Shown piece after piece: positions 1 to 7,073 of a stretch of DNA of 61,609 nt (the first letter of the stretch is position 1; the number at the start of each line of letters is the position of its first letter). The stretch comes from an uncultured Clostridium sp. Lineage in GTDB: Bacteria > Bacillota > Clostridia > Lachnospirales > Lachnospiraceae. The stretch covers positions 1-61,609 of the forward strand of contig URFM01000016.1 of the NCBI GenBank assembly GCA_900547035.1, in the 5' to 3' direction. The notes beneath the pieces were generated by a model. That model made no database searches, was not told the DNA's origin, and was given only the letters and a program-made list of their open reading frames with translations. The position numbers were made by a program, and so were the translations under genes.

Positions 1-994
1 CATTTTTTTACATTTAAAGAAAAAGCTGTCTCAAATAATCGATGAATATCCCCTGAATCTCAGCTCCCCCTAAACTGTCCTAGCTTCGATTAACAGACAA
101 AACTGTACAAGCAAAAAAATATTTAAATAATAACTCATTTTAAGAAGATATTTTCAGTCTTATGTTGGCTAACTGAAAATTATACAAATAATTCAAAGAG
201 CGGCGGATCTGCATTCCATGGTCCGCTCCCAGTGCCGCAGACCGAACCACGCCTTTTCCTATCAGAAGATTCCGAAAATCTATGCCATCGTCATTATTCC
301 AGCACATCCCCCAAAAGACCGGCAGTTTTCCGGAGAATATCCTTACCATGTAAGGCGCAGTTTGACACCCGGCTTGTGCTGGACCTTCTCCAGTAACATC
401 TCATGATACCGCTTAACGTTTTTCTGAAAAGCCAGCACACTATAGCAAAAGCAAAACGTAATCCCTTCTCAGCAATCGCCGAAGTTTGAAGAGGTATATT
501 GCCAGCTATGCCAGTTTTGCCGAAAATGCGGACATTTGATGATTATGTATTCCGAGGCGCTAAAAAATCTCAGTCTAAAAAAGGAGGCAGGCCCGCAATG
601 GACTCGCCTCCTGATCCATAAACTCTGGAAACAGCTGCTTTCATTCTTTTTTCTCATACATTACTTTCTTATAATCCATCTTTTTATCTTTCTTAAGTTA
701 TGCCTCTATTATGGCTTTGTCAATTTTTAATTATCATTAATGATAATTAAAAATTGTTTTTTGCTGTTTTAGACCTATTACATTTTTTACTTTAATTTTT
801 TTATATTTTTTGGACATATTTGTATTAAACTATTTAGGGAGATATTTCTTTAAAACGTCATTTTTAAACAATCGCTATGGATAATTATTTTTTGTCATAA
901 TAGTATTATAATAATTGACGATAGTAAAAAATATCCCCCTGCACTTTTTGGGAGAACAATCTTTGTCCTGCTTTTAATAATTGGAGAACTGCAG
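1..994. other. AT-rich gene-poor stretch
   Basis: No open frame here has both a plausible ribosome site and a recognisable product. The minus strand around 140-440 and the plus strand around 480-730 read like decayed coding sequence, but neither resembles a family I know. The stretch from 730 to 980 is very AT-rich and probably carries the promoter of the XRE gene at 995. A long perfect palindrome lies at 721-756. Confidence 0.5.
721..756. repeat. 36-bp perfect palindrome
   Basis: The sequence from CAATTTTTAATTATCATT to its exact reverse complement is a perfect dyad with no loop. The core ATTATCATTAATGATAAT consists of the half-sites of a Fur-type 7-1-7 operator in reversed order, so a metal-regulator operator is possible. 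An AT-rich terminator-like hairpin is the alternative. It lies about 240 bp upstream of the XRE gene. Confidence 0.6.
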
Positions 995-1303
995 ATGATT
1001 ATTAACACAGCCGAGCGCATCAAAGAATTGCGACTAAAAAACAATATGACCCAGACGGAACTGGCAAAACGACTTTATATCACCCGTTCCAGTGTCAATG
1101 CCTGGGAGATGGCGATATCTATCCCGTCTACCGAGAAGATTACGGAATTATGTCAGCTGCTGCATACTTCCGCAGACTATCTCCTGGGGCTAAGCGAAGA
1201 CGAATCCATTCCTTTGGCCCGCTATACCCAGGATGAAAAGGAGATTATTTATCGTCTAATTCGTTACTTTGACACCTGCCATCAGACACATAAGGAAAAA
1301 TAA
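995..1303 (+). CDS. XRE-family helix-turn-helix regulator
   Basis: A 102-residue DNA-binding protein. A Cro/C1-type helix-turn-helix spans about residues 8-62, with the usual pattern of 'MTQTELAKRL' in the first helix pair and 'SSVNAWE' in the recognition helix. The C-terminal 35 residues are charged and may mediate dimerisation. The start is supported by GGAGAA at 983-988, six bases before the ATG. It stands alone and ends in a strong terminator. The target is unknown; small XRE proteins of this kind usually repress their own promoter or a nearby operon. The AT-rich upstream region and lack of a partner gene suggest a remnant of an accessory element, but that is inference. Confidence 0.85.
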   Translation: MIINTAERIKELRLKNNMTQTELAKRLYITRSSVNAWEMAISIPSTEKITELCQLLHTSADYLLGLSEDESIPLARYTQDEKEIIYRLIRYFDTCHQTHKEK

Positions 1304-1320
1304 TTTCTTTCGATAATAAA

Positions 1321-1388
1321 AAACTGCAGAGTCTGTTTGGATATGTTTTTAAACGATATCTTTAAACAGCTTCTGCAGTTTTTTAATT
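1321..1388 (+). terminator. Rho-independent terminator after XRE gene
   Basis: ACTGCAGAGTCTGTTT pairs with AAACAGCTTCTGCAGT to give a long stem, followed by a T-run (TTTTTTAATTTTT). It ends the XRE transcript. Confidence 0.8.
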
Positions 1389-1440
1389 TTTACCCCAACT
1401 AATCCTGTTTTATATTCATTGTCAATCCGGACAATATATA

Positions 1441-1477
1441 AAGAGCAGAGAATAACAACCAGTGTATTCTCTGCTCT
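1441..1477 (-). terminator. Terminator of the L25 gene
   Basis: AGAGCAGAGAATA pairs with TATTCTCTGCTCT in a 13-bp stem just past the rplY stop on the minus strand. The T-tract after it is weak (TTTATATATTG). Confidence 0.7.
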
Positions 1478-1498
1478 TCTTCACATCATTCCAATATT

Positions 1499-2086
1499 TT
1501 ACTCCGCCGAAACGCCTTCCTCTGTTTCAGACTCCGGTACGTTATTATGTACAGCCGAAACAGTCGCCACAACGGCATCCAAATCTGTCATAAGATCAAT
1601 ATCTTTGTCTGACGCAATAGACAAATCCCGCACCTTAATAGAATCTCCCACCTTCAGATCACCGACATCCACCTCAACCTTTTCTACCAAAGCGGAAGGG
1701 AGGGCCCGATAAGAAACCTCCTCCAGCAGTTGCTGGAGAACGCCAGTGGTGACCTTTTCGTGATTCAGCAGCTGAATCTCAGCTACAGAATGAACCTTTT
1801 CGCCGCTTACCAGAGCTTGGAAATCAATCTCCTGAATCTGATTTTTCATCGCATCATAATCGATTTCCTTCAGCAAAACATCCATCTTCTGTCCATCGAT
1901 CTCCAGCATTACCTGGCTGCCTCTTTTATTGGTCTTCAGAAGACGCTCTACATCCTGTTTCGGAATTTGAATTGGCAGTGATTCCTTCATTTCCCGTCCG
2001 AAAACATTGCCTGTTACAAATCCTTCTCTTCTCAGTCTCTTCGCCTTGATTGCCATGCTTCTTTTCTCAGCTTTTAAAGTATTCAT
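1499..2086 (-). CDS. rplY: 50S ribosomal protein L25, long (CTC) form
   Basis: Ribosomal protein bL25, which binds 5S rRNA in the central protuberance of the large subunit; the CTC form is also known as a general-stress protein. At 195 residues it has the N-terminal L25 domain (about 1-93, basic, with 'AKRLRREGFVTGNVFGR') and the C-terminal TL5-type beta domain (about 95-180, with 'EVDVGDLKVGDSIKVRDL'). The last 15 residues are acidic, as is usual for the long form. The start is set by GGAGGA 11 bases upstream of the ATG. It is monocistronic, with an extended -10 promoter and its own terminator. Confidence 0.93.
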   Translation of the reverse strand: MNTLKAEKRSMAIKAKRLRREGFVTGNVFGREMKESLPIQIPKQDVERLLKTNKRGSQVMLEIDGQKMDVLLKEIDYDAMKNQIQEIDFQALVSGEKVHSVAEIQLLNHEKVTTGVLQQLLEEVSYRALPSALVEKVEVDVGDLKVGDSIKVRDLSIASDKDIDLMTDLDAVVATVSAVHNNVPESETEEGVSAE

Positions 2087-2180
2087 TTATCTTTTCCTCC
2101 ATCAAACTGATTCCTTAGCGCGGCCTTTTAATTGTCAAATAAATAGGTCTGGTTAAGTATCTCTTTCTTGTTACGACTCT

Positions 2181-2189
2181 ATTATAGCA
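2181..2189 (-). promoter_or_regulatory. Extended -10 promoter for rplY
   Basis: On the minus strand TGCTATAAT is an extended -10 element (TGnTATAAT) about 95 bp upstream of the rplY start. No clear -35 at the usual spacing; a TTGACA lies too close (7 bp) to serve. Confidence 0.6.
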
Positions 2190-2313
2190 CTATTGTCAAG
2201 ACATTTTTGCACAATTTATTTTTTATTTCAGACCTTTTTCTTGTGCTTTTTCTGTCTGATAAGAAAATTGTAACTGCTGACCAGCTTTAAAATACGCTTC
2301 CTTTTCCTCTTCA

Positions 2314-2342
2314 TTGACAAAATCTGAAAAATCCCTCATAAT
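2314..2342 (+). promoter_or_regulatory. Sigma-A promoter of the CsoR gene
   Basis: TTGACA (2314-2319), 17-bp spacer, CATAAT (2337-2342). Just downstream, ATATACCCCTATCCC (from about 2353) contains a TACCCC half-site of the CsoR consensus, in a suitable place for autorepression, although the second half-site is poor. Confidence 0.65.
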
Positions 2343-2425
2343 AGATGCGATACATATACCCCTATCCCTTATTAAATTACCGTTCTCTGCTTTATATTTT
2401 ATGATTACAGGAGGTCAATTGATCG

Positions 2426-2701
2426 ATGAAACAATGTATGGATTCTGAAAATCTCCACCGCCGTCTGAAAAAAATCATCGGCCAGGTTCAGGCCATCGAC
2501 CGGATGGTAGACCAGGATGTTCCCTGCGAAGATATTCTGGCTCAGATCAATGCGGCAAAATCCGCTCTCCACCGCGTTGGGCAAGTCGTACTGGAGGGAC
2601 ATATCAAACACTGTGTCCGGGATGGAATTGAACACGGAGATGCCGACCAGACTATCGCCAATTTTACAAAAGCGGTGGAGCGCTTTGCCAATATGCACTA
2701 A
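2426..2701 (+). CDS. csoR: CsoR/FrmR-family metal-sensing repressor
   Basis: A 91-residue all-helical repressor of the DUF156 family. The Cu(I)-binding triad of CsoR is present: Cys34, His59 and Cys63, spaced as in characterised CsoR proteins (C-x24-H-x3-C). This makes copper the most likely ligand; formaldehyde (FrmR) and nickel (RcnR) sensors have different residues at these sites. Cu(I) binding releases the protein from DNA. The start follows GGAGG at about 2410. No copper chaperone or exporter lies next to it; the only metal P-type ATPase sequence in the window is a decayed one near 53 kb, so its targets are presumably elsewhere, or only itself. Confidence 0.85.
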   Translation: MKQCMDSENLHRRLKKIIGQVQAIDRMVDQDVPCEDILAQINAAKSALHRVGQVVLEGHIKHCVRDGIEHGDADQTIANFTKAVERFANMH

Positions 2702-2708
2702 TCTATCT

Positions 2709-3602
2709 TCATAAAAGCTCTGCCTGCTTGAGAATCTTTCGGATTTCCTCTGTTTCCCGCTCATCCGCCTCCAGCATCGGCTGGGCGCAGAAGGGTTCCA
2801 TCTCCATTCCCCGGAGAATCATAGCTTTTTTGATGACAGGGATAAACTGCTGGCCCACCCCGTAAATCGCCATCAGCTGGTCAATTTTTCTCTGGCAGGC
2901 GCACATGCCGTTCAGATCCTCCTGCCGTGCTGCCCGGGCATATCCTGCGGCGACTTCCGGGGCAAAATTCGACAATCCCGCAATGCAGCCGTCTCCGCCG
3001 GAAAGGGCGTTGTGTCCGAAAAACTCGTCAAAGCCGGAGTAAATCCGGAACTCCGGGAAATCCTTCTTCACCTTTTGAATCATTGCCCTGGTGTGGCCCA
3101 TATCCCCCACCGTATCTTTCAGACCGATGATATTGGGATATCTCTTCACCAGCTCATAGACCAGTTCCGGCCTCAAATCATAGCCGGTGCGGGCCGGAAA
3201 GTTGTACAGGATGATATTTCCCCTGATCTTTTGGGCTGCCTGTCCATAAAAATTCAAAATCCCGGAATCCGGAAGATTCATATAATAGGGTGAAATCACT
3301 ACCACCGCCCGGATTCCTTTGTCAAGGGCGTAATTGGACAGCTCCACGCATTCGTCCATTTCCATATGGCCCGTTCCCACATAGAGCGGAACCCGGCCGG
3401 CTGCAGCCGAAACCGCGCGGTCAATCAACTGCATTTTTTCCTTCTTGCAAATAGCGTAAAATTCGCCGATGCTTCCAAGAATCAGAATTCCATCCATTCC
3501 TTTTTCAATCAGATTTTCATAAATTCGTTCATTTGCCTCCAGATCCACATGACCCTCCCGGTCAATAGCCGTTACCGCTGGAGTAATCCATCTCACATCC
3601 AT
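2709..3602 (-). CDS. DapA/NanA-family pyruvate-dependent aldolase
   Basis: A class I aldolase of the dihydrodipicolinate synthase/N-acetylneuraminate lyase family, 297 residues, full-length TIM barrel. The Schiff-base lysine is Lys162 in 'GLKDT', the catalytic tyrosine Tyr133 in 'YNFPARTG', and the following Arg138 and Gly140 are present. The pyruvate-binding loop reads 'GSIGE' (43-47) where true DapA has GTTGE, so the second-substrate specificity may differ: 2-keto-3-deoxy-sugar acids, hydroxyproline-type or aromatic pyruvate aldolases are alternatives. It stands alone, converges on the CsoR gene with an 8-bp gap, and has no lysine genes nearby. I assign the family with confidence but not the substrate. 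Confidence 0.82.
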   Translation of the reverse strand: MDVRWITPAVTAIDREGHVDLEANERIYENLIEKGMDGILILGSIGEFYAICKKEKMQLIDRAVSAAAGRVPLYVGTGHMEMDECVELSNYALDKGIRAVVVISPYYMNLPDSGILNFYGQAAQKIRGNIILYNFPARTGYDLRPELVYELVKRYPNIIGLKDTVGDMGHTRAMIQKVKKDFPEFRIYSGFDEFFGHNALSGGDGCIAGLSNFAPEVAAGYARAARQEDLNGMCACQRKIDQLMAIYGVGQQFIPVIKKAMILRGMEMEPFCAQPMLEADERETEEIRKILKQAELL

Positions 3603-3631
3603 TTTCCTTCCTCCTAATCCGCCGCAATTTT

Positions 3632-3663
3632 AAAAAGCCGCCAGGAGTCCCCTGACGGCTTTG
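3632..3663 (-). terminator. Terminator of the yceD-rpmF operon
   Basis: On the minus strand AAAGCCGTCAGG...CCTGGCGGCTTTTT forms a GC-rich stem followed by T5, 14 bases after the rpmF stop. Confidence 0.85.
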
Positions 3664-3676
3664 ATTTACTTATCTT

Positions 3677-3859
3677 TTATTCTGCTACTTCTACAACCTG
3701 ACGCTTGTTGTAAGAACCACATGCCTTGCAGACTCTATGAGGCATGGTCAGAGCTCCGCACTTAGAGCACTTTACCAGATTCGGCGCGCTCATCTTCCAA
3801 TTTGCACGGCGGCTGTCTCTTCTGGCTTTAGAAGATCTGTTCTTCGGACAAATAGACAT
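3677..3859 (-). CDS. rpmF: 50S ribosomal protein L32, zinc-ribbon form
   Basis: Ribosomal protein bL32, 60 residues. The basic N-terminus 'SICPKNRSSKARRDSRRANWK' region and a zinc ribbon with two CxxC pairs ('CSKCG' and 'CKACG') identify the zinc-binding form. It follows yceD by three bases, the usual pairing in bacteria, with a GGAGG site inside the end of yceD. The next element is a terminator, so the operon is just the two genes. Confidence 0.95.
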   Translation of the reverse strand: MSICPKNRSSKARRDSRRANWKMSAPNLVKCSKCGALTMPHRVCKACGSYNKRQVVEVAE

Positions 3860-3862
3860 GGT

Positions 3863-4390
3863 TTACACCTCCTTCAACTGTTTAAAAATATCCTGGATAA
3901 CTGACATTCTCGGGTCCAGTGACCTGGTATCGCAGTCACAAGTCCCATAGTTGAGATTTGTGCCACATCTATTGCAGATTCCTTTGCAGTCTTCTCTGCA
4001 AAGAACCTTCATAGGCAGGTTTAAAGTCAGTTCATTACCCACAAGCCGGTCTACATCCAGATTATAACCACTTACATAGAACTGTTCGTTCAGTTCTCTG
4101 GCACGTTCCTCTTCCGACTGTTTCATATCGATTTCATCATCGATTTCCACAGAGATCGGAACTTCCACCGGCTCCAAGCACCTGCTGCATGGTATAGAAA
4201 GCGTCACCGCTCCTTTTCCCTTCAGGTGGAATACCCGGTTTCCCTCATTGATAATCTCGAGTACCACAGGATCCTTCTTTACAATCTCATAATCGCCTTG
4301 AGGGCTGTGAAACTGATCCATCTCCAGATTGCAGTGATAGGTTTTTGCCTTTCCCTCAACGGAAAACAGCTCCGATAAATTAATCAGCAT
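3863..4390 (-). CDS. yceD: YceD/DUF177 family protein
   Basis: A 175-residue member of the DUF177 (YceD) family, known for 23S rRNA/50S assembly functions and nearly always upstream of rpmF. The C-terminal part carries the family's cysteine cluster ('CREDCKGICNRCG' and then 'CDCD'), likely a metal site, preceded by 'CSRCLEPVE'. The start is ATG with GGAGG 10 bases before it. A near-perfect sigma-A promoter lies just upstream, giving a short leader. Confidence 0.88.
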   Translation of the reverse strand: MLINLSELFSVEGKAKTYHCNLEMDQFHSPQGDYEIVKKDPVVLEIINEGNRVFHLKGKGAVTLSIPCSRCLEPVEVPISVEIDDEIDMKQSEEERARELNEQFYVSGYNLDVDRLVGNELTLNLPMKVLCREDCKGICNRCGTNLNYGTCDCDTRSLDPRMSVIQDIFKQLKEV

Positions 4391-4417
4391 AAGGAATCCT
4401 CCATATGCACCTCAACT

Positions 4418-4446
4418 ATTATACATAGGCGCAAGTGGTTTGTCAA
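4418..4446 (-). promoter_or_regulatory. Sigma-A promoter of yceD-rpmF
   Basis: Minus strand: TTGACA (4441-4446), 17-bp spacer, TATAAT (4418-4423). Both boxes match consensus exactly, as expected for a ribosomal-protein operon. Confidence 0.9.
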
Positions 4447-4459
4447 TGATTTTTTGCAA

Positions 4460-4536
4460 TAGTTCAGGACGGCGTGAAAACAGAGGCAAAAACAGGCGTT
4501 AAGCTTGCTTTTGCCCTCGTTTTCACATTGGATGTC
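4460..4536 (+). repeat. Palindromic element, copy 1 (truncated)
   Basis: Starts with AGTTCAGGACGGCGTG, the left terminus of the family described at 36499, keeps the long hairpin A (GAAAACAGAGGC.../...GCCCTCGTTTTC, loop containing AAGCTTGC) and breaks off in hairpin B (CATTGGATGTCC). The second half is missing. It lies directly downstream of ackA, and hairpin A could act as the end of that transcript. Confidence 0.75.
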
Positions 4537-4553
4537 CTAAGTAGGTACAACCT

Positions 4554-5747
4554 TTATACCAGAGCCTTCGTTTCTCTGGCGATAGCCAGCTCCTCATTGG
4601 TAGGAATCAGCATAACCTTCACCTTGGAGTCCGCAGTGGAAATCACGCGCTCCTCGCCGCGGATATTGTTGGCCTCATCATCAATCGCCACACCCATAAA
4701 TCCAAGATATTCACAAATGGTCTTTCTGGCTACTTTGTCGTTCTCGCCCACGCCTGCGGTAAAGGCAATTGCGTCCACGCCGTTCATAGCCGCGGTGTAA
4801 GCTCCAATGTACTTGGCTACCCGATAGTAGAAGGCGTCCAGAGCCACCTCTGCCAGATGGTTGCCCTCTGCCTTGGCCTTCTCAATATCACGGAAATCGC
4901 TGGAAATTCCGTTGGTCATTCCGTAGATACCGGACTTTTTATTTAAAATGTTGAGCATTTCATTGATGTCCATACCCTCTTTGTTCATAACGAACTGCAG
5001 AACAGCCGGATCCACATCACCGCTTCTGGTACCCATAATCAGACCCTCAAGTGGAGTCAGGCCCATGCTGGTATCCACGCACTTGCCGCCGATGGAAGCG
5101 GAAACGCTGGCGCCGTTGCCCAGATGGCATACGATTACCTTCGCCTTCTCCGGATCCAGGCCGCCGAACTTAATAGCCTCGGCAGATACAAACTTGTGGC
5201 TGGTTCCATGGAAGCCGTAACGGCGGATGCCATATTTCTCATAATACTCGTGAGGAATGGCATAAGTATAAGCCTTCTCCGGCATAGCCATACCGAAAGC
5301 AGTATCAAATACCGCCACATTAGGCGTTCCGGGCATAGCTTCCTCGCAGGCCTCGATTCCCATCAGGTTAGCAGGATTGTGCAGAGGTCCTAACTCGAAG
5401 CACTCGCGGATGACTCTCTTTACATCGTCATTGACAACGATGGAATCACTGTATACAGTACCTCCGTGAAGTACCCGGTGGCCAATTGCGGAAATCTCGC
5501 TGGTATCCTTAATTACGCCGTGCTCCGAATCCTTCAGAGCTTCCATAACCAGCTCGATGGCGGTCTTGTGGGTAGGCATGTCCTTCTCTACCACATATTT
5601 ATCCTTACCGGCTGCCTGGTGGGTCAGCTTGGAACCGGCAATACCGATTCTCTCGCAAAGTCCCTTTGCCAGTACGCTCTCATTGTCCATATCAATCAGC
5701 TGATATTTTAAAGAAGAGCTTCCGCAGTTGATAACTAAAATTTTCAT
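4554..5747 (-). CDS. ackA: Acetate kinase
   Basis: Converts acetyl phosphate and ADP to acetate and ATP, the energy-yielding step of acetate fermentation. The 397-residue length is standard. Recognisable motifs are the N-terminal 'NCGSSSLK' phosphate-binding loop, 'HRVLHGG', 'VFDTAFG' with the catalytic aspartate, 'GFHGTSH', 'HLGNGAS', 'TRSGDVDP' with the catalytic arginine, and 'FTAGVGEN'. It follows pduL by 23 bases in the same operon, so the acetyl phosphate is probably supplied by PduL and not by a Pta. Start ATG with GGAG a few bases upstream. Confidence 0.97.
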   Translation of the reverse strand: MKILVINCGSSSLKYQLIDMDNESVLAKGLCERIGIAGSKLTHQAAGKDKYVVEKDMPTHKTAIELVMEALKDSEHGVIKDTSEISAIGHRVLHGGTVYSDSIVVNDDVKRVIRECFELGPLHNPANLMGIEACEEAMPGTPNVAVFDTAFGMAMPEKAYTYAIPHEYYEKYGIRRYGFHGTSHKFVSAEAIKFGGLDPEKAKVIVCHLGNGASVSASIGGKCVDTSMGLTPLEGLIMGTRSGDVDPAVLQFVMNKEGMDINEMLNILNKKSGIYGMTNGISSDFRDIEKAKAEGNHLAEVALDAFYYRVAKYIGAYTAAMNGVDAIAFTAGVGENDKVARKTICEYLGFMGVAIDDEANNIRGEERVISTADSKVKVMLIPTNEELAIARETKALV

Positions 5748-5770
5748 AATATTTGCTTCTCCTTCAAATG

Positions 5771-6340
5771 TTATTTCACGATTTCGCCGTATACTTCTCT
5801 TCCGCAGCCAGCCGCATTGGACTCGTCGGTATCAATATGCATCGCCAGCGCGTAGCTGTCGCTTACGCGGACAACCACATCGCCAAAAATCAGGCTTCTG
5901 CCATCCGTATCCAGCTTTACGGAAACGATCTGACCGTTCTCTACGCCCAGAGCCTTAGCATCTTCAGGAGTAGCATGGATATGGCGCTTCGCGGCAATTA
6001 CGCCCTCGGAGATCTCGATTTCGCCCTTAGGGCCAATGATCTTACATGCGCCGCTTCCTGCAATATCACCAGACTCTCTCACGGGAGCGGTTACACCGAT
6101 GGAACGGGCGTCCGTTAAGGAAAGCTCAACCTGGGTAGCCTTTCTTACCGGTCCAAGAATGGAAACGCCGGCCAGCTCCTTCTTGCTTCCCACGATGGTA
6201 ACTCTCTCCTGGCATGCAAACTGTCCGGGCTGGGACAGATCTTTCTTCTTGGTCAGCTCGTAACCCTCGCCAAAGAGGATCTCCAGATGCTCCTGAGTCA
6301 GATGTACGTGACGGGCGGATGTTTCTACTAAGAATTTCAT
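5771..6340 (-). CDS. pduL: PduL-type phosphate acyltransferase
   Basis: Transfers acyl groups between CoA and phosphate (acetyl- or propanoyl-CoA). The 189 residues form the two-domain PduL fold, unrelated to Pta. Zinc ligands are visible: His11 and His13 in 'SARHVHL', Glu72 in 'QVELS', and His120/His122 in 'KRHIH'. There is no N-terminal encapsulation peptide and no microcompartment shell gene nearby, so this is the housekeeping form that replaces Pta in many Clostridia. It is the first gene of a two-gene operon with ackA. ATG start preceded by GGAGAGAG. Confidence 0.92.
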   Translation of the reverse strand: MKFLVETSARHVHLTQEHLEILFGEGYELTKKKDLSQPGQFACQERVTIVGSKKELAGVSILGPVRKATQVELSLTDARSIGVTAPVRESGDIAGSGACKIIGPKGEIEISEGVIAAKRHIHATPEDAKALGVENGQIVSVKLDTDGRSLIFGDVVVRVSDSYALAMHIDTDESNAAGCGREVYGEIVK

Positions 6341-6420
6341 TGCTTACTCTCTCCTTTATCCATGTAAATATAGATTGCGGCTATCCGCAGCAGCTGCTGC
6401 AAATGCCATATGCTGTATTT

Positions 6421-6449
6421 ATTTTATTGGTTTATTCTGGATTTTTCAA
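6421..6449 (-). promoter_or_regulatory. Putative promoter of pduL-ackA
   Basis: Minus strand: TTGAAA (6444-6449), 17-bp spacer, TAAAAT (6421-6426). This gives a leader of about 70 bases, which contains the palindrome GCAGCAGCTGCTGC (6388-6401). Confidence 0.6.
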
Positions 6450-6490
6450 GCCCTATGGGCAAATATCTTGCACTTTTTTCGATGCGCAGT

Positions 6491-6531
6491 TGAAAAGAGG
6501 CTGCCGCACACTGTGCTTCAGCCTCTTTTCA
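6491..6531 (-). terminator. Terminator after darA
   Basis: TGAAAAGAGGCTG... pairs with ...CAGCCTCTTTTCA; the stem is flanked by A and T runs and lies 17 bases past the darA stop. Confidence 0.8.
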
Positions 6532-6547
6532 TATTCCCTTAACCTGC

Positions 6548-6880
6548 TTAAATTTTCTCGTAGTGATCCACATTAACCACGAAAATCGTGGCGCCGCCCA
6601 CTTCAACGGTCATCGGCATGGTAGAATAATTCACCATCGTGGTTCCGGAAATGTAGGGCATATTCACCGTAATTTTCTGGTGCTGCCCGCACTCCTGTTT
6701 GATAATGTCAATAACCTCTTTTACCTTATCATCCTCCGCGCCGATCATCAAAGTAGTGTTTCCCTTTTTCAGAAACCCACCTGTGGTTGAGAGGCGGGTG
6801 ATGCTGTAGTGATGTCTGGTCAGCTGGCTTACCACATCGTCCTCGTTATCATTTCTCACAATCGCGTATACTAACTTCAT
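6548..6880 (-). CDS. darA: Cyclic-di-AMP receptor, PII-like (DarA/PstA)
   Basis: A 110-residue PII-like trimeric protein that binds c-di-AMP. The N-terminal 'MKLVYAIVRNDN' strand, the 'STTGGFLKKGNTT' nucleotide-binding loop, and the C-terminal 'GGATIFVVNVDHYEKI' match the family across its whole length. The signalling partner of DarA is not established. It is transcribed alone; the upstream region holds two extended -10 elements embedded in direct repeats (6923-7025). ATG preceded by AGGAGG. Confidence 0.9.
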   Translation of the reverse strand: MKLVYAIVRNDNEDDVVSQLTRHHYSITRLSTTGGFLKKGNTTLMIGAEDDKVKEVIDIIKQECGQHQKITVNMPYISGTTMVNYSTMPMTVEVGGATIFVVNVDHYEKI

Positions 6881-6922
6881 ATGGCGGCCTCCTTTTCTTA
6901 GTCTGTTTCCAATACTTTCGAA

Positions 6923-7025
6923 ATATTATACCATGTCCACTAAACTCGTGAGATACCTCGTTAAGTGGACAGGTATGACTCGCACTAGGCTCGTAAAAAC
7001 CTCACCAAGTGCTCATATTATACCA
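6923..7025 (-). repeat. Hairpin segment between 11-bp direct repeats
   Basis: ATATTATACCA occurs exactly at 6923-6933 and again at 7015-7025. Read on the minus strand each copy is TGGTATAATAT, an extended -10 box pointing to darA, so there may be two tandem promoters. Between them lie two imperfect hairpins: GTCCACT (6935-6941) with AGTGGAC (6964-6970), and GCACT.../...AGTGC. The arrangement could be an inserted palindromic unit with a target duplication that copied the -10 box. Confidence 0.6.
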
Positions 7026-7073
7026 CATTTTTCAGAAAATGGGTGTAAAAATTCCCTAAAGAATGGAAAACCG

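Noticed and set aside
140..440. Minus-strand frames in the first kilobase as genes
   Set aside because: Interrupted, without ribosome sites, and not resembling any family; at best decayed remnants.
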